From NCBI GenBank assembly GCA_029948255.1, contig JALIZF010001911.1, positions 186,001-250,000 on the forward strand: 64,000 nucleotides of DNA, given 5' to 3'. The notes beneath the pieces are model-generated. The model had not been told where the DNA came from. It ran no database searches and saw only the letters and a program-made list of their open reading frames with translations. Shown here in pieces: positions 1 through 11,100 of this stretch. A program made the translations under genes and the position numbers. Position 1 is the stretch's first letter, and each line of letters starts with the position of its first letter. Source of the DNA: Telmatactis stephensoni. Taxonomy: Eukaryota > Cnidaria > Anthozoa > Actiniaria > Isophelliidae.

Positions 1-370
1 TGAGCTTCGAGAAACATCCGTAAACTTTATCGGGTAAGTTAGTGTGCTGCGCGCACGAGTTTTTGACATCTTTCTTTGTGTTGATATCGTTGTAATATTG
101 TAAAGCGCCATTGAGCTATGGGAAATGGCGCTATAGAAATATATATATTTATTATTATATATTGATTGCATAGTGCCACTGTTTGAACTTTTTACAGAAG
201 TATTATTTGAAATCTTTCGGTCTCTTTTGAATTCATACTCAAAATTTCAGTATTATGGCTAACAATAATTTTTGTATTTTCCATTTAGATCTGACAAATA
301 TCGTCTCAAGCTCAGTACTGTAACTCTGCCTCCCATTTTCATGCAATATGATTGCATGAATGGACAGTAA
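1..370 (+). CDS. 3' end of an unrecognised gene (two last exons, 5' part off the window)
   Basis: Positions 1-33 are open in one frame and end at a strong donor (CGG|GTAAGT) with two bases of a codon. The exon at 289-370 follows a pyrimidine-rich acceptor (ccatttag) and supplies the missing third base. The joined reading runs ELRETSVNFI-G-SDKY... and stops at TAA 368-370, ending DCMNGQ. The intron would be 255 bases. The matching phase is the main support. No domain can be recognised in about 37 residues. The downstream open frame to 666 overlaps this exon in another frame and looks non-coding. Confidence 0.4.
102..165 (+). repeat. Hairpin-like tail resembling a retroposon 3' end
   Basis: The stretch aagcgccattgagctatggg ... 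aatggcgctatagaaa folds into a short GCGCCATT/AATGGCGC hairpin and runs into an AT-rich tail. A similar phrase (aaagcgctttggac ... tagcgctataaaaaaa) recurs at 19837-19880. This form is common at SINE/LINE tails; the family is not identified. It lies inside the intron of the first gene. Confidence 0.3.
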
Positions 371-790
371 AGACCGAAAGCTGTCATATTGATGATAAAG
401 CTATCAAAAACTTGTCAAAAGGGCGAAAACTTTATCCAAGTGGCAACGTTTCGGCGGGCAGTACAGTAACGGGCTCCGTACAATTATCGGGTCTTTCGAC
501 GAACGGGCCCCAGCGATACACAACGGAATCATATTGTTTGGTTTCAAAAAGTGTTAACATGCGCATCACGATCTCAGCTCCTACCTTGATCATGATAACT
601 AACGGTTATCATTCTATGATGGATCTCAGTTGTGATTTTAGTGATGATCAACTGATTCAGGACTGAATAATGCAGTTATTTTTAAAACGGTGTCCAGGAA
701 GATATATACTGAAACTAGAACTCTTGCGTGACCTTTTATTGTTAAAAATGATTATAGAGGCATGGTAATCCATGCAGAATTAAAATCAAT

Positions 791-923
791 GTCCGATACC
801 CCGAGCGGAATGATTCGTACAGAAACTGCAGAACTACACTCCCATATGTAAGTTTATTATTGGAGTACATATGTTGTAGCTCTGCAGAGTTTCTGTACAA
901 ATCATTCCGCTCGGGGTATCGGA
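791..923. mobile_element. Hairpin MITE, about 133 bp
   Basis: Both ends carry the same inverted sequence, tccgataccccgagcggaat at the left and its complement at the right. The arms continue through gtacagaaact and meet near a centre holding catatg twice. There is no reading frame. Such near-complete palindromes are typical of non-autonomous DNA transposons. The superfamily is not clear because the target duplication could not be read with confidence. Confidence 0.6.
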
Positions 924-985
924 AAGCGTCCGTCCCGCGCGCGCTTAGCATAAATAACGAACTTCGACCTGCTCGTCACTAGAGC

Positions 986-1075
986 CTTCAAATAGCTCAG
1001 TTGGTAGAGCGTCGGACCGGAAAGTCGTGGGTTCAAACCCTGCTGAGGGCTCGGGGTTTTTTTTCCGAGCAAAAA
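986..1075 (+). repeat. Degenerate tRNA-like sequence, probably a SINE head
   Basis: It has a good A box (tagctcagttggtagagcg) and B box (gggttcaaaccc). The ends gagcctt and agggctc can pair over seven bases. The spacing between the acceptor and D arm is four bases too long and the anticodon stem does not pair, so it is unlikely to be a functional tRNA gene. A short stem with a T-rich loop (ctcgggg, eight T, ccgagc) follows. A decayed tRNA gene is the alternative. Confidence 0.45.
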
Positions 1076-1571
1076 TCTACACTCGAAGAAGCATACACAC
1101 ATCTAGCTTATCCAATCATAAACTTACAATCTTGAATTGATTCTGATTTAGTGCTTATCGTCTTTCGGACAAGTGATCTTCGCGCAACAAGCCCTGCTCA
1201 GGCTCCTCAGGCACAATTCTCGTTTCTAAAGCAGATAATTGACCTTTTTTCACTTATTCATCTTAAGCTTGTAGATTAAATTTGGGGCCGATTCCAGCGC
1301 TCGCTCGTTAGATTGGTGATTGTTTACTAAGCTAACGTATCTACGGCCTGGTCATGTAGGATGTGGGTTTTAACCTCCGCGCTTTCGATCCGTGATCACC
1401 AGGCCACATTGACGGCTGATTTAGCATCAGTCCATCCGGGTGGAAATTTGATTGCAAATGGTAAAAAAAGAGCGGGAAACTTGACTTTCAACAAATGATA
1501 CACGCATCCACCGGAAGAACCGAAAAGAGCGGGGAAAGTGAATAACCTCAATCGGAAAATGGTAATTTTTG

Positions 1572-1872
1572 CTCATTTCCTATGATGGAAAATATCTAGG
1601 AAATATCCACGAAATTGAATTTTCCTATGATAGGAACTGGACAAAAATCAACATGTGAGTCGAGTGATTATTTGCAAAATACTTAATGTAGAGGTAGTGT
1701 GTGTGAGAGTACAGTGTCCCTCAATTAGTGCGCAAGCGCTAGAAGACTTGGACACTTAAATAGACAGTTATTTATTTTAAATACATTTTCCTAAATATTT
1801 CCTACCCTAGGAAATTGCATTTTCCCATGATGGGAAATATCTAGGAAATATGTAGGAAAATGTATTGGGATG
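1572..1872. repeat. Repeated tctaggaaatat motifs around a 300-bp AT-rich block
   Basis: The phrase aatatctaggaaatat occurs at about 1590 and 1837, each next to a tgatgggaa or tgatggaa word. Inverted variants (atttcctaccctagg) lie between them. This may be a decayed element with subterminal repeats. No open frame of interest lies in the block. Confidence 0.35.
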
Positions 1873-1899
1873 CGTGGCTGAAGTCATGAGAATATATGG

Positions 1900-3840
1900 G
1901 AATCTATTTTTCAATAATCAAAGCTAAATCACCATCATTCTCTATTCTGCACTGACTTGCTTTCATCGACTGTTACTCTACAGGTTGCTCAGTGTCTTTG
2001 TCAAAACTAACGCATTATCAGCTAAGCTGGCTCGGTAATTGGCGGTTGTTTTTTAAGCAGAACCAATTAAACCGATTCTCCATAACGTACTCATTTAGTC
2101 GATCTTTATTAGAAATAAAGCCGATAAGAATTCAGACACCAAGTCATATGGTTAATGATGTATTCGATGGGTTTCCTGTCAGCGCAAGAATAGAACAGAC
2201 GAGGGAATGACGGAGGGAATGCGTAGAAAGCACGTTCCTTTTGATTGTTCTGGATGAGTTTTCTCCTCTCCAGCACAGGCTATACCCTAATTCCTTCCAT
2301 TGAATACAAAATTAATTTAACTTTAGATTTTTACAATTCAATTTCGATTCTTGACAAGCGTCAAGTATTTCTGACATTTATAAAAACAAACCAATTGGCA
2401 TTATTACATACCTTGCGGTAGTTCAAACCTCAATACTGTTTTTGTCAATCAATTCGTCGCATCTTGTGTTCCGTGCTTCCAAGGTTTTCAGATTTGCGCT
2501 CATTGACGTCGCTTTAGCAAGATCAGATCATTACAATTTGTTATCATTGGCTCTCAGATTTGTATATAAAAACTTCCCACCATGGATGGATACCTCTCAG
2601 CAGGTACCAGTGTGTCAGTCTTAACCTTTATCCGAAGGCCGTCTCCCTACAATTCTTCGTTGACATTTGGGAAATCCTTTATATTTTCCTCGTTCTCCAA
2701 GATTGAAACTCACCAAGGTATTCGAAGTTTCGATTTACACGTTTTTTAGTTTATTTTTGTGTTGTTTTTGTTTGTTTTATATTATTGGTTTATTTTACGA
2801 TTAATTTTGACTTCAACCCATTCATCAGAAGTTTGTTTATATTTTACTGATCTTTTGTTTATTAAACAGTTTCTCTAGCGTCACTCATTAAGCCACAGCT
2901 TCCTTTGTGTTCAAGTTATTCTTTGGACAAATTTCTAAATTTTTGAAATGTGTTTAACAATGCAAGATGGCCTCCAAAAAAACAATGCTTTGGAAACCCT
3001 CTTTTTGGCAAGAGACTAGTCCCCACTCCCGCTCCTAGCAATGGCAAGCAAGCAATAAGGAGGTAACCATGGCAACATGGTCACGGGTCAACCCCTTCAC
3101 TTGGCACACTGATTGCTATACTCCCTATTCACTTTTGGATAATCCCATAAAACTGACGTGCGTAAAAAAAAATTGCACAGGCCCAGACAAACGATGCACT
3201 TCTTCAACACTACACTGTGTATCCACCCCTGTTTCATAGGCCACTCAATTTGCTCCAGGGTCATGACCATTCTCCCGAATATTTGACAAGTTTAATATCA
3301 TGGAGCATTTCGTTGAGTGGATTGAGTGAAAATTCTGCTCCCGAGGATCGATATCCATAAAATCTCTAGTATGCATGAAGCTAAGACGGAGGAACTTTGC
3401 TCCAGGTGAATGCAGTATGCATGCCCTGGAGAAAAACTATTTGTGTGTACCGGCCTCAAACCTGTAACTGTTGCGCGCAACATTTGCAGGGGTGGACACA
3501 CGGTTTAACACTGTGTCGCGCGCGATATTGCAGAAAATGATGCATCGTATGTCCTGGCCTTACTTACATGGGGAGGATATCAAGTCGTGTCTACTGAATG
3601 ACACATATTTACAGGGAAGAAGTAAAGCATTACATCATGCATAGCGCTCAAAATTAGAGCGGTGAGTTCAGAACATCATGTACACGGTTATACACAGGTT
3701 TATATAATATTTAGTATATATTACGCGCGCTCTGGTTAGTCGTGAACCGTGTGTGATTACAATGCACACGCATAGATGACGTCAATGAATCTTAAGCGCG
3801 CTCTAATTCGTTTCCATTGGATTCCATTTTTCCAAGTTTC
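1900..3840. other. Intergenic stretch without recognised genes
   Basis: Only short open frames are present (for example 1992-2210 and 2442-2624). They show no domain, no convincing splice signals and no obvious codon bias. The word caagatggcc at about 2964 matches a YY1-like motif that recurs in the transposons of this window. No tandem repeat of note was seen. Confidence 0.4.
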
Positions 3841-3846
3841 TGTACT

Positions 3847-3964
3847 CTAATGGATGCATAGAAGACGGAAAAATGTGATGAGAACAACAGTCACGCCATT
3901 CACTTCATCTCGTGGCATGCTTTTTTGTTCTCACTACATTTTAACGTCATTTGTGCATCTAATA
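3847..3964. mobile_element. Imperfect hairpin, possible MITE remnant
   Basis: The left arm (ctaatggatgcatag ... gatgagaacaa) is imperfectly inverted at the right (ttgttctcactac ... gtgcatctaatag). The arms are about 40 bases with many mismatches. No coding potential; only the hairpin supports the call. Confidence 0.35.
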
Positions 3965-4251
3965 GACAACAGGCGCGCGGAAAAAGGAATCTGTTTGTTA
4001 AGTATATGACTTTCGTCTGGGTTGGAACCTAAAACCAAATACAGGATAGGGCGGTTCATTTGGTTTTCATCCTCCGAGACGAAGGGGAAGGGGAGAGAGG
4101 GAGGGGATGTGCATGAGCTCGTTCACATCACACTCAATTGTCAAAACAGTTTTAATATTAAAGATTTGTAGAAAAAATATTTAAACAAAAAGAAATAGCT
4201 TCAAAATTACATTACATGCAAAACATTACATTACATTAACAGTTCGATTTT

Positions 4252-5514
4252 CTATTGATCTGTAGCTTTCGATGAAGCCTTTGATGTGTCTCGTTTAGTT
4301 GTGTTCCGCTTAGCTGCACTACCAGCTGGCGGTGTCCAAGCAGCCATGTACTCACGTTCCTCTGCTAAGGCACATTCATCTAACCATTTATCCACGGCAT
4401 CTAGAGTGGACTTTGAGGCATTTTTGAAAGTTCTGTGAACACCCCAAAATGACAAAAATGGTAGTGCGAGAAGTCCAAGGGCTCCTGCAGCCAACGTGGA
4501 TACTCTTCGCGTATGGACCGAGCTGTTTTGTTCTTTATGGTATTTGTAGAAGTCTTTGGCCAAGAAGATGGGAGGACTTAACGCTCCTACTGCTAGCGTA
4601 GTACCCAATAATACTGCACCAGTTCCTGTAGTTCAAAATACATTCGAGCACTTTAAATATGGACACTGTATGTATACAAGACCGAAAACATTCTAGGACC
4701 AAGGATGGCATATTGCTTGTTTTCAATTAGCTGAAAACAAAAGTCCTTCAATCTCATTATCTAGCTTGAAATGACGGGCAAACATTGCCCTTCATGTGCT
4801 CTCAACCACACAGTATTCTATTGCCGGAAAATTTGTCATTCAACTAAGAAAAAATGTTCACGAGAACGGATATGACGTCTATTGCAAACTGGCAGTACGG
4901 TGCGCGGTCTTCGCCACCCGTGTAATTCTCGCGTCCTTGGAACTGGCCCTCTAATCTGTGTTAGTAGCGCCTCTAGAATATCTCTTTCTGGTGAAGCGGC
5001 GAACACGTTAAATATCTTCTTTTTTCTACTTTAAGATTGCGAGATGCTATGGGAGATTTAGTCCCGAGCTATGATCTCTATTCCGTGTTTCGCCTCAAAG
5101 TCCCTTCACGCGAAAGTGATATCTTCCAAGGAGCGTTGTTCCTTTACTCCAATCAATACTACATCCCATGTTGTTATTTAAAGCCACCTATAACCAACTA
5201 TAACTGTCACCTCGCTGCTACAAAGAAGTAGAAATTAGGAATTTACATTCTAGATTATTATTTAGGAGTAACTTAAAAGAGATTTTTTTCTCAATAGCTT
5301 TTATTGGACACTGATATAATTCTTAGCTCATTTAAAAGAAATGACAAAATGACATGTTATAGTTTCAAATAATTTTAAATTTTATAGATTTTTAGGTTTT
5401 TAGATTTTAGTTTTTAGATTTTTGTGTTTTCTTTTTCTTTTCTTTATATTTTTAGTTACAGGACCCTTTTGACAACAGTATTTTAACTGATAGGTTATCC
5501 TGTATAAATATTCG

Positions 5515-5548
<34 letters not shown>

Positions 5549-7384
5549 GCGCGGGTATAAAAGACGCGTCCGCCCGTTGTGTAGAGTTTTGGAGGGTCTC
5601 GCACCGACAGCTTAAGCGGTAGCTTGCATATCTAAGCTCTAAGGGAAGTGGAGATTAGAGAAAGGAAGTGAAATCTCAAATGCGCTGCCTGCCTTTTAGC
5701 TTTTCCCCATCCCATTTCCCTTATTAGCTGTAACATAGTACGTACCCAATATAATGCAGCCGCCCAGCGGAATTCCAATGGTCATACCTACACCACAGCT
5801 GATATAATTCAGAATTCTTCTCTTTTTGCTAAACTGCTTATCCCCATAAAGAGGGCAATCGAACAAGTGAAATCTTTCGTCGCAAATCTTCTTACATATC
5901 CAACAAAACTCGGTGCCACAAATGCTGCAAATAACAAAGTTGCACGAACCGTCTCTTATTTTCTCGATAAGGGTATTACATGAGGGACAGGGGCCAAATG
6001 TGTTGGACTTCGTTATCCAACTTTCAGTCTCGTCTTTACAGACACATTTCTTGAAGCATTGAGGTCCACCTCTGCACGTTTTTACGTCCGAAGAGCTCTC
6101 TGCATTAGCTTTAATCTCTAGCTCCTTTTTTAACTTCAAAAGCTGAGTGTAGGAATACCCAAGATCAGTACTTAACAAACGCACGATGTACTTAGGATTG
6201 AATTCCTCACTGCAATTGAGTCTTGGGCATTCAATTTTGGTCCGCATATTCCTGACTTGTTCTTCGAAGTATCTTGTGAGGCAGGATTTGCAGTTGTGGT
6301 GTCCACAGCTCGTCGAGCCTTCGTCTGGATCTTCGTCAAATCCTTCTAAACATGTATCACAATTATGTTTGTACTGCTTTTCTTCAGAATCATTTTCTAA
6401 ATCGATGTTGTAAGGATTTGATTCTGTGAACTGGGGTAATTGGTCTTTGGCTTTTGGGATTTTCTTCCTCTGCCACCATTTCTTTTTATGCTGAGGATTA
6501 CGACTGTCCGTTGATTCAGCTTCTTCCTTTGAAGCTCCGTGCTCTTGTGCATCTTTATCTGATGTTTTAGGATTTTGTTTTAAGCTATCTTTAGTGGGAT
6601 GTTTCTTGTTAAAAGGGTCAAAGGCGACAGTATCGTACCACATGAAGGCGTCTTTGGTGTCAATACAACGAACAACGTCCCAAGGGTCGTAATAGTTCCT
6701 ACATCCTCTCTGACAACACCTGATTGCGTTTTTCCCTCGAGCTATCTTCTCTAGAAAGTAGCGTTTCTGGTCTACCTGCCTCCCTTCCCTCCTCCTGCCT
6801 CTACAAGAGGCTGCAGGTTGAAAAACTCCATTCTCGTCAACAAAAAACTTGCAGTTGATTTTCTTGCCTTTGCCTTTGCTGCCAACTCGATGGTGATTTT
6901 CATCGGTATCATCAAAATCGTCTACATTTTCGTAATGATACATGTTGTCTCCATCGAGCGCACTGCAAACTTGCTTGACTCTGGCTAGTGCCAAAGAATC
7001 ATTGGACTTTGCAACCGTCCATTTCTTAATTTTAACTTCACTCAAATGCAAGTCCTGCTCTTTTGCAACGTTTTCCGAGTTGTTTTTTGATGGATCTTCA
7101 GGAGGAACTACTTCGATATTGTTTTTAATAGTAGAGACCTCCTTGCTAAACTTTGCCTGAGCCTCTTGGAGTTTTCTTCCAAGCTTATCTAACTCTTCAC
7201 GGAACTTCCTCAGTTCTTTCAGGGAAGCTCTCAGATCGGCAGAAACGCTTTCACTGGCTGCGTTTGTTTTATCGACAATAGTTTCGTCCGTAGTTTTTTC
7301 ATCGCAGATTTTCAGATGAGTGGATACATCTGTAAGCTTCTCGCTTTCTTCCAGGCTTTTTTCGGCGGAAATCTGAGAAGTCAT
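4252..7384 (-). CDS. RBR-type E3 ubiquitin ligase with C-terminal membrane segments (two exons)
   Basis: Exon 1 (7384-5788) codes 532 residues plus one base; exon 2 (4625-4252) joins in phase. RBR ligases pass ubiquitin from E2 to a RING2 cysteine and then to substrate. Visible parts: coiled coil about 50-90; basic linker; a Cys-rich patch around 195-245; RING1 at 342-391 (C342, C345, C360, H362, C365, C368, C386, C391); a reduced IBR around 437-449; RING2 at 466-510 with CPSC, the expected catalytic Cys481 (GSCNF), C486, C489, C494, C497, H506 and C510. The usual NHM after the catalytic Cys is NFV. Exon 2 adds two hydrophobic segments and a Lys/Thr-rich tail, giving about 656 residues. The donor is GTAG|GTATGA and the acceptor ctacag|GA. 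Without splicing the frame continues to a 562-residue end with one hydrophobic segment. Membrane-bound RBRs such as RNF19 or RNF217 are the nearest known types. Domain call firm; exact orthologue unknown. Confidence 0.8.
5518..5549 (+). repeat. (ATT)n microsatellite
   Basis: About ten copies of ATT lie in the intron of the RBR gene, followed by gcgcgggtataaaagacgcg. Confidence 0.85.
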
Positions 7385-8117
7385 TGCAGTGCTTCGAGTG
7401 CTGTTGTCAACTGCTTCGAACTGTGTTTCACTGTGAGTTTCTTTGTGACATCATCATCATCTGTATGATGTCACTTCTGATGTCACAAATACTAATTATA
7501 TTTTAGAATTAGTCTTTGGGTCAGGGACGTCCATTAACCATTATCTGCTAAGAAAGGACATACATCAATGTTAACATGTATTTACAGTGAATACTTCTCC
7601 ATGTAATATTATTTATGTTGCAAACAAATTAATAAGCAGCTCATTCTTAGCGTGCGCACTTAATTGAGACCGCGCGCGCTATCGTTTTTGATTCTTTTTT
7701 ACAAAGATCGAGAATCTTCTGTTTCAGAGTTTTGCAATTAAGAAGGCTGGGATTAAGGTGGTAATTAAGGGGCTGGACAGTTACAGTTAAGAAGGTAATT
7801 TCAAAATTTACGCGGTCAGGAAGATATACTACGTCACTAAAGGTGATTGTTGCGATAAAAGTTGGCGCGAGGCACGTACGTGGCTACGTTTTTAAGCGGA
7901 ACGCTGCGGCAACACGTTGCAGGATTTTCAACAGTCTTCAAAACCTCACAATATTGTTGCCTATAAATTTGTTGCAGCCGCGAGTGCCATGATAACATTA
8001 TTGGTGCCGTATACATAGGTTTCACTGAGTTTCAAGTCATTTTCAATTTTCATTGATTTTGATCCAAGTGCTCCTTTAACAATCAATACCAAACCTACGA
8101 AACTCTAGTATAGACTT
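7385..8117. other. Intergenic gap between the RBR gene start and the ASB gene end
   Basis: About 730 bases between two genes on the same (-) strand; the RBR promoter should lie here. A short catcatcatcatctgtatgatgtcacttctgatgtcac stretch at 7450-7485 contains two gatgtcac words that resemble half CRE sites. No TATA box was seen at a convincing distance. No coding sequence was recognised. Confidence 0.35.
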
Positions 8118-11100
8118 TCACTTACATTCTTTGTCAGGCAGAACCCAAAGCTTTTGATCTGTTAAATACTCTTGAAGCGGCTTTGGAATTGGTAAATCTT
8201 GAAACCAAAGCGTTTTGCTTCCTAGACACTTTCGAATTTCCCAACAGCAAATTTGTTTAAGAGGTGGGACATAATCTGTTAGAAAAAACACGAAAAATAA
8301 AAAAGGAAATAGATTGAAATATGTACAGCTATTTTTTCAAAGTTACAATCTATTCTTCAATACTACCTCGGTATAATTCCATCCATGTTTGAACAAAAGG
8401 ATGATTATGAGCAACTTCTATCGGCGTACGGCCTTGATTATCCTCTGCAAATGCATAAGCTCCATGTAAAAGTAATAATTTACAAGCCCAAAGATCACCA
8501 CGTACTGCAGTAAGGTGAAGAGGAGTAAAACCACAAGTCTTCTTGTAAACTTGATTGACTTTTGATCCTTTGTTTAGCAATAGCTGTATAGACATAACAA
8601 GACTTGAATGAGCGTGTTAAATACCGTAATAATTCGAATAAGCGCCATTCTTCTAATAGGCGTCCTGTCGATTGAGCGCTCCCTCTACTGCGTTTAGTTT
8701 TACTTGCTTTTCCCTCCCATGAAGGCAGGGACACCACAACAGCGCTTTCGCGCCAATTTACAGTGGGCCTGTAGTATCATAGGACAGACCACACACACCG
8801 GCAACTTCATGGCCTATACTCTCCCCAAATAGTGGGGTAGGTTCTTTTAACGTCCCTCCAATGCAAGGGCAGTATGTGTAGTGGTTTTGGAGAGACGGGG
8901 CCTACGGTTTAATGTCTTTATCCCAGAAGACGTGAAGGTCTAACCATTTGCAGATGTAATATTACAAAGGCAGCACCTTCTCAATTATTTGAAGACCCTG
9001 AGTGTTGGTCCAGCCGGGGAATCGAACCCCGAACTTCCACACTGAAGTCCGGTTTCCCAATAAAAACAGCCGCGTGAAAAGTTTATTGTTGGAAAATAAA
9101 CAGTATCTTTGAACATACTAGTACAGTAAGACCCAGTCAATACGGACACTATGGGGACGAGACGGAGTGACCGTGTTAACTACGTGTCCTTATTAAACTG
9201 GTCATTTCATCAGCCGGCACAGAATTACATATCCGTAATAACCAGGTGTCCGCAATAACCGGGTGTACATATTAACCGGCTGTCCGTTAGGTCGAGTGCC
9301 ACTGTATCTACAATACATGTGTCAGGGAGTTTCATCGTAAGATAAATCCCTGTTCCATCCCGGTTGTTGAAGACGTGGTACAGCAATGAAATAAGCTCCT
9401 TCTTCCGAATAAATACCTGGTACTTAAATATATAACCAAAACGTGGTACAGCAATGAAATAAGCTCCTTCTTTCGAATAAATACATGCGCCCTTTGGCGT
9501 AAGTGACCCGCCTTCTCTACTACTGCACATTAAATATGTGTCCAGGCACTTATTTGAATCATTGCGGTAAAATTCATTTCTGTTTATTTCAAATAGGATG
9601 TACTGCACAACGGCAGAATTCGACAGAATAACAGATATAGTCAGCAACTTGCACTTTCAAACTATATATAGTACACCTTGTATTTTTTAAGTTTGTGAAA
9701 TATATATACTATACAATGTTCGATACTGGCTGGCACCAGATTTTGACAAGGCTGTGTGATAACCTTACCTCAATGATTTTTGGGTCCTGTTGTGAAGACT
9801 GACAAGCAAAGAATAAAGCATCATGTCCAAGTCTGTCAGATGCACTAACATCACAACCTGCAGATACCTGGAGAAATAATGCACAGTATAAGGCCCTGGT
9901 ATATTTTAGCTATTAAGTTCACCAAGGAGTATTAATTTTTGTCTGAGCATACAAGAACAAATATGCAATAAACTTTATCTAAATTCGGACTTAATTGTAG
10001 CACCCATGCTAATATCTCTGAATAAAATAAATTACAAATAAGAATAAAAATTAACTATATATAAAATTAAGATAAAAAAATAATTAAAATAATATTTGCA
10101 ATTATGTAGAATTACAAAACAAGCAGCAATAACAGAAAAGTATGTAGTAGACAACCAATTTTGTTTAAAAATATGTGATTGTGTGAGCTTTCTGTATCTT
10201 GGCACAAGACAACATCATCAGCCATGGCAAACGTTTGTGTCTTTTTACTGTATAAATATATGCCCATGAGAACACAGGAAATTCAGATTTGACATGAACT
10301 GTGATGGATTCAAAGAAATACCCACAAAAAGAAAGTAAAAACAATAAGGTATCAAATAGCCCAATGAAAGTATTTTGGTTGACAAATACACAATGCAGTC
10401 AAAACAGTATACTAAAACTCATAAAAATGCTATCAGCCCACTTTTAATGTAATGGATGAGCGGTAGAACAAGAAAAAGTTAAAAAATCAAGAGCCATATA
10501 ATAAAATCTGATTAAGATTTCTCCATTGTTTGACTAGGGCCTTGGTTTGAATTACTTTGTGTTTGTGATCACCCAACCAATGTATTGAAAGCCAGTTCAT
10601 TGGAAAAAATAATTGGTAACTAATAAGATCTTACTCAACCTGGGAGGTCTTTTTGAAGTTAATTAATTTTAATGTTATTTTTGTGACTTGTGTTACCTTG
10701 TCCAGGTCCTTTCAAAGGCCTGTTTGCATTTCAAAATCATGGGATATTTTTAGCAAACTGGCATGTTGCACCACTAAACATTTTGGATTATGATCATGTC
10801 AAATCTGAATTTCCTGTGTTACATGGGCATATATTTATACAGTAAAAAGACACAAACGTTTGCCATGGCTGATGATGTTGTCTTGTGCCAAGATACAGAA
10901 AGCTCACACAATCACATATTTTTAGGAGGAGCAAGGATGGCACAGTTGGTTAGTGCGCGGCCTTCGGTGCGAGAGGTCCCGAGTTCAATCCCCCCAGACC
11001 TCACATCCTTGTTTCAACTTCTTTCCAATCTGTGTAGCTTTGATTAGCTTTAAATACCCTTAAAAAACTCATTAATAATTCATAAGGCAAACACAATGAA

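Noticed and set aside
352..666. Open frame of 104 codons on the plus strand
   Set aside because: Overlaps the terminal exon 289-370 in a different frame, lacks an ATG in good context and has no domain; likely 3' untranslated sequence.
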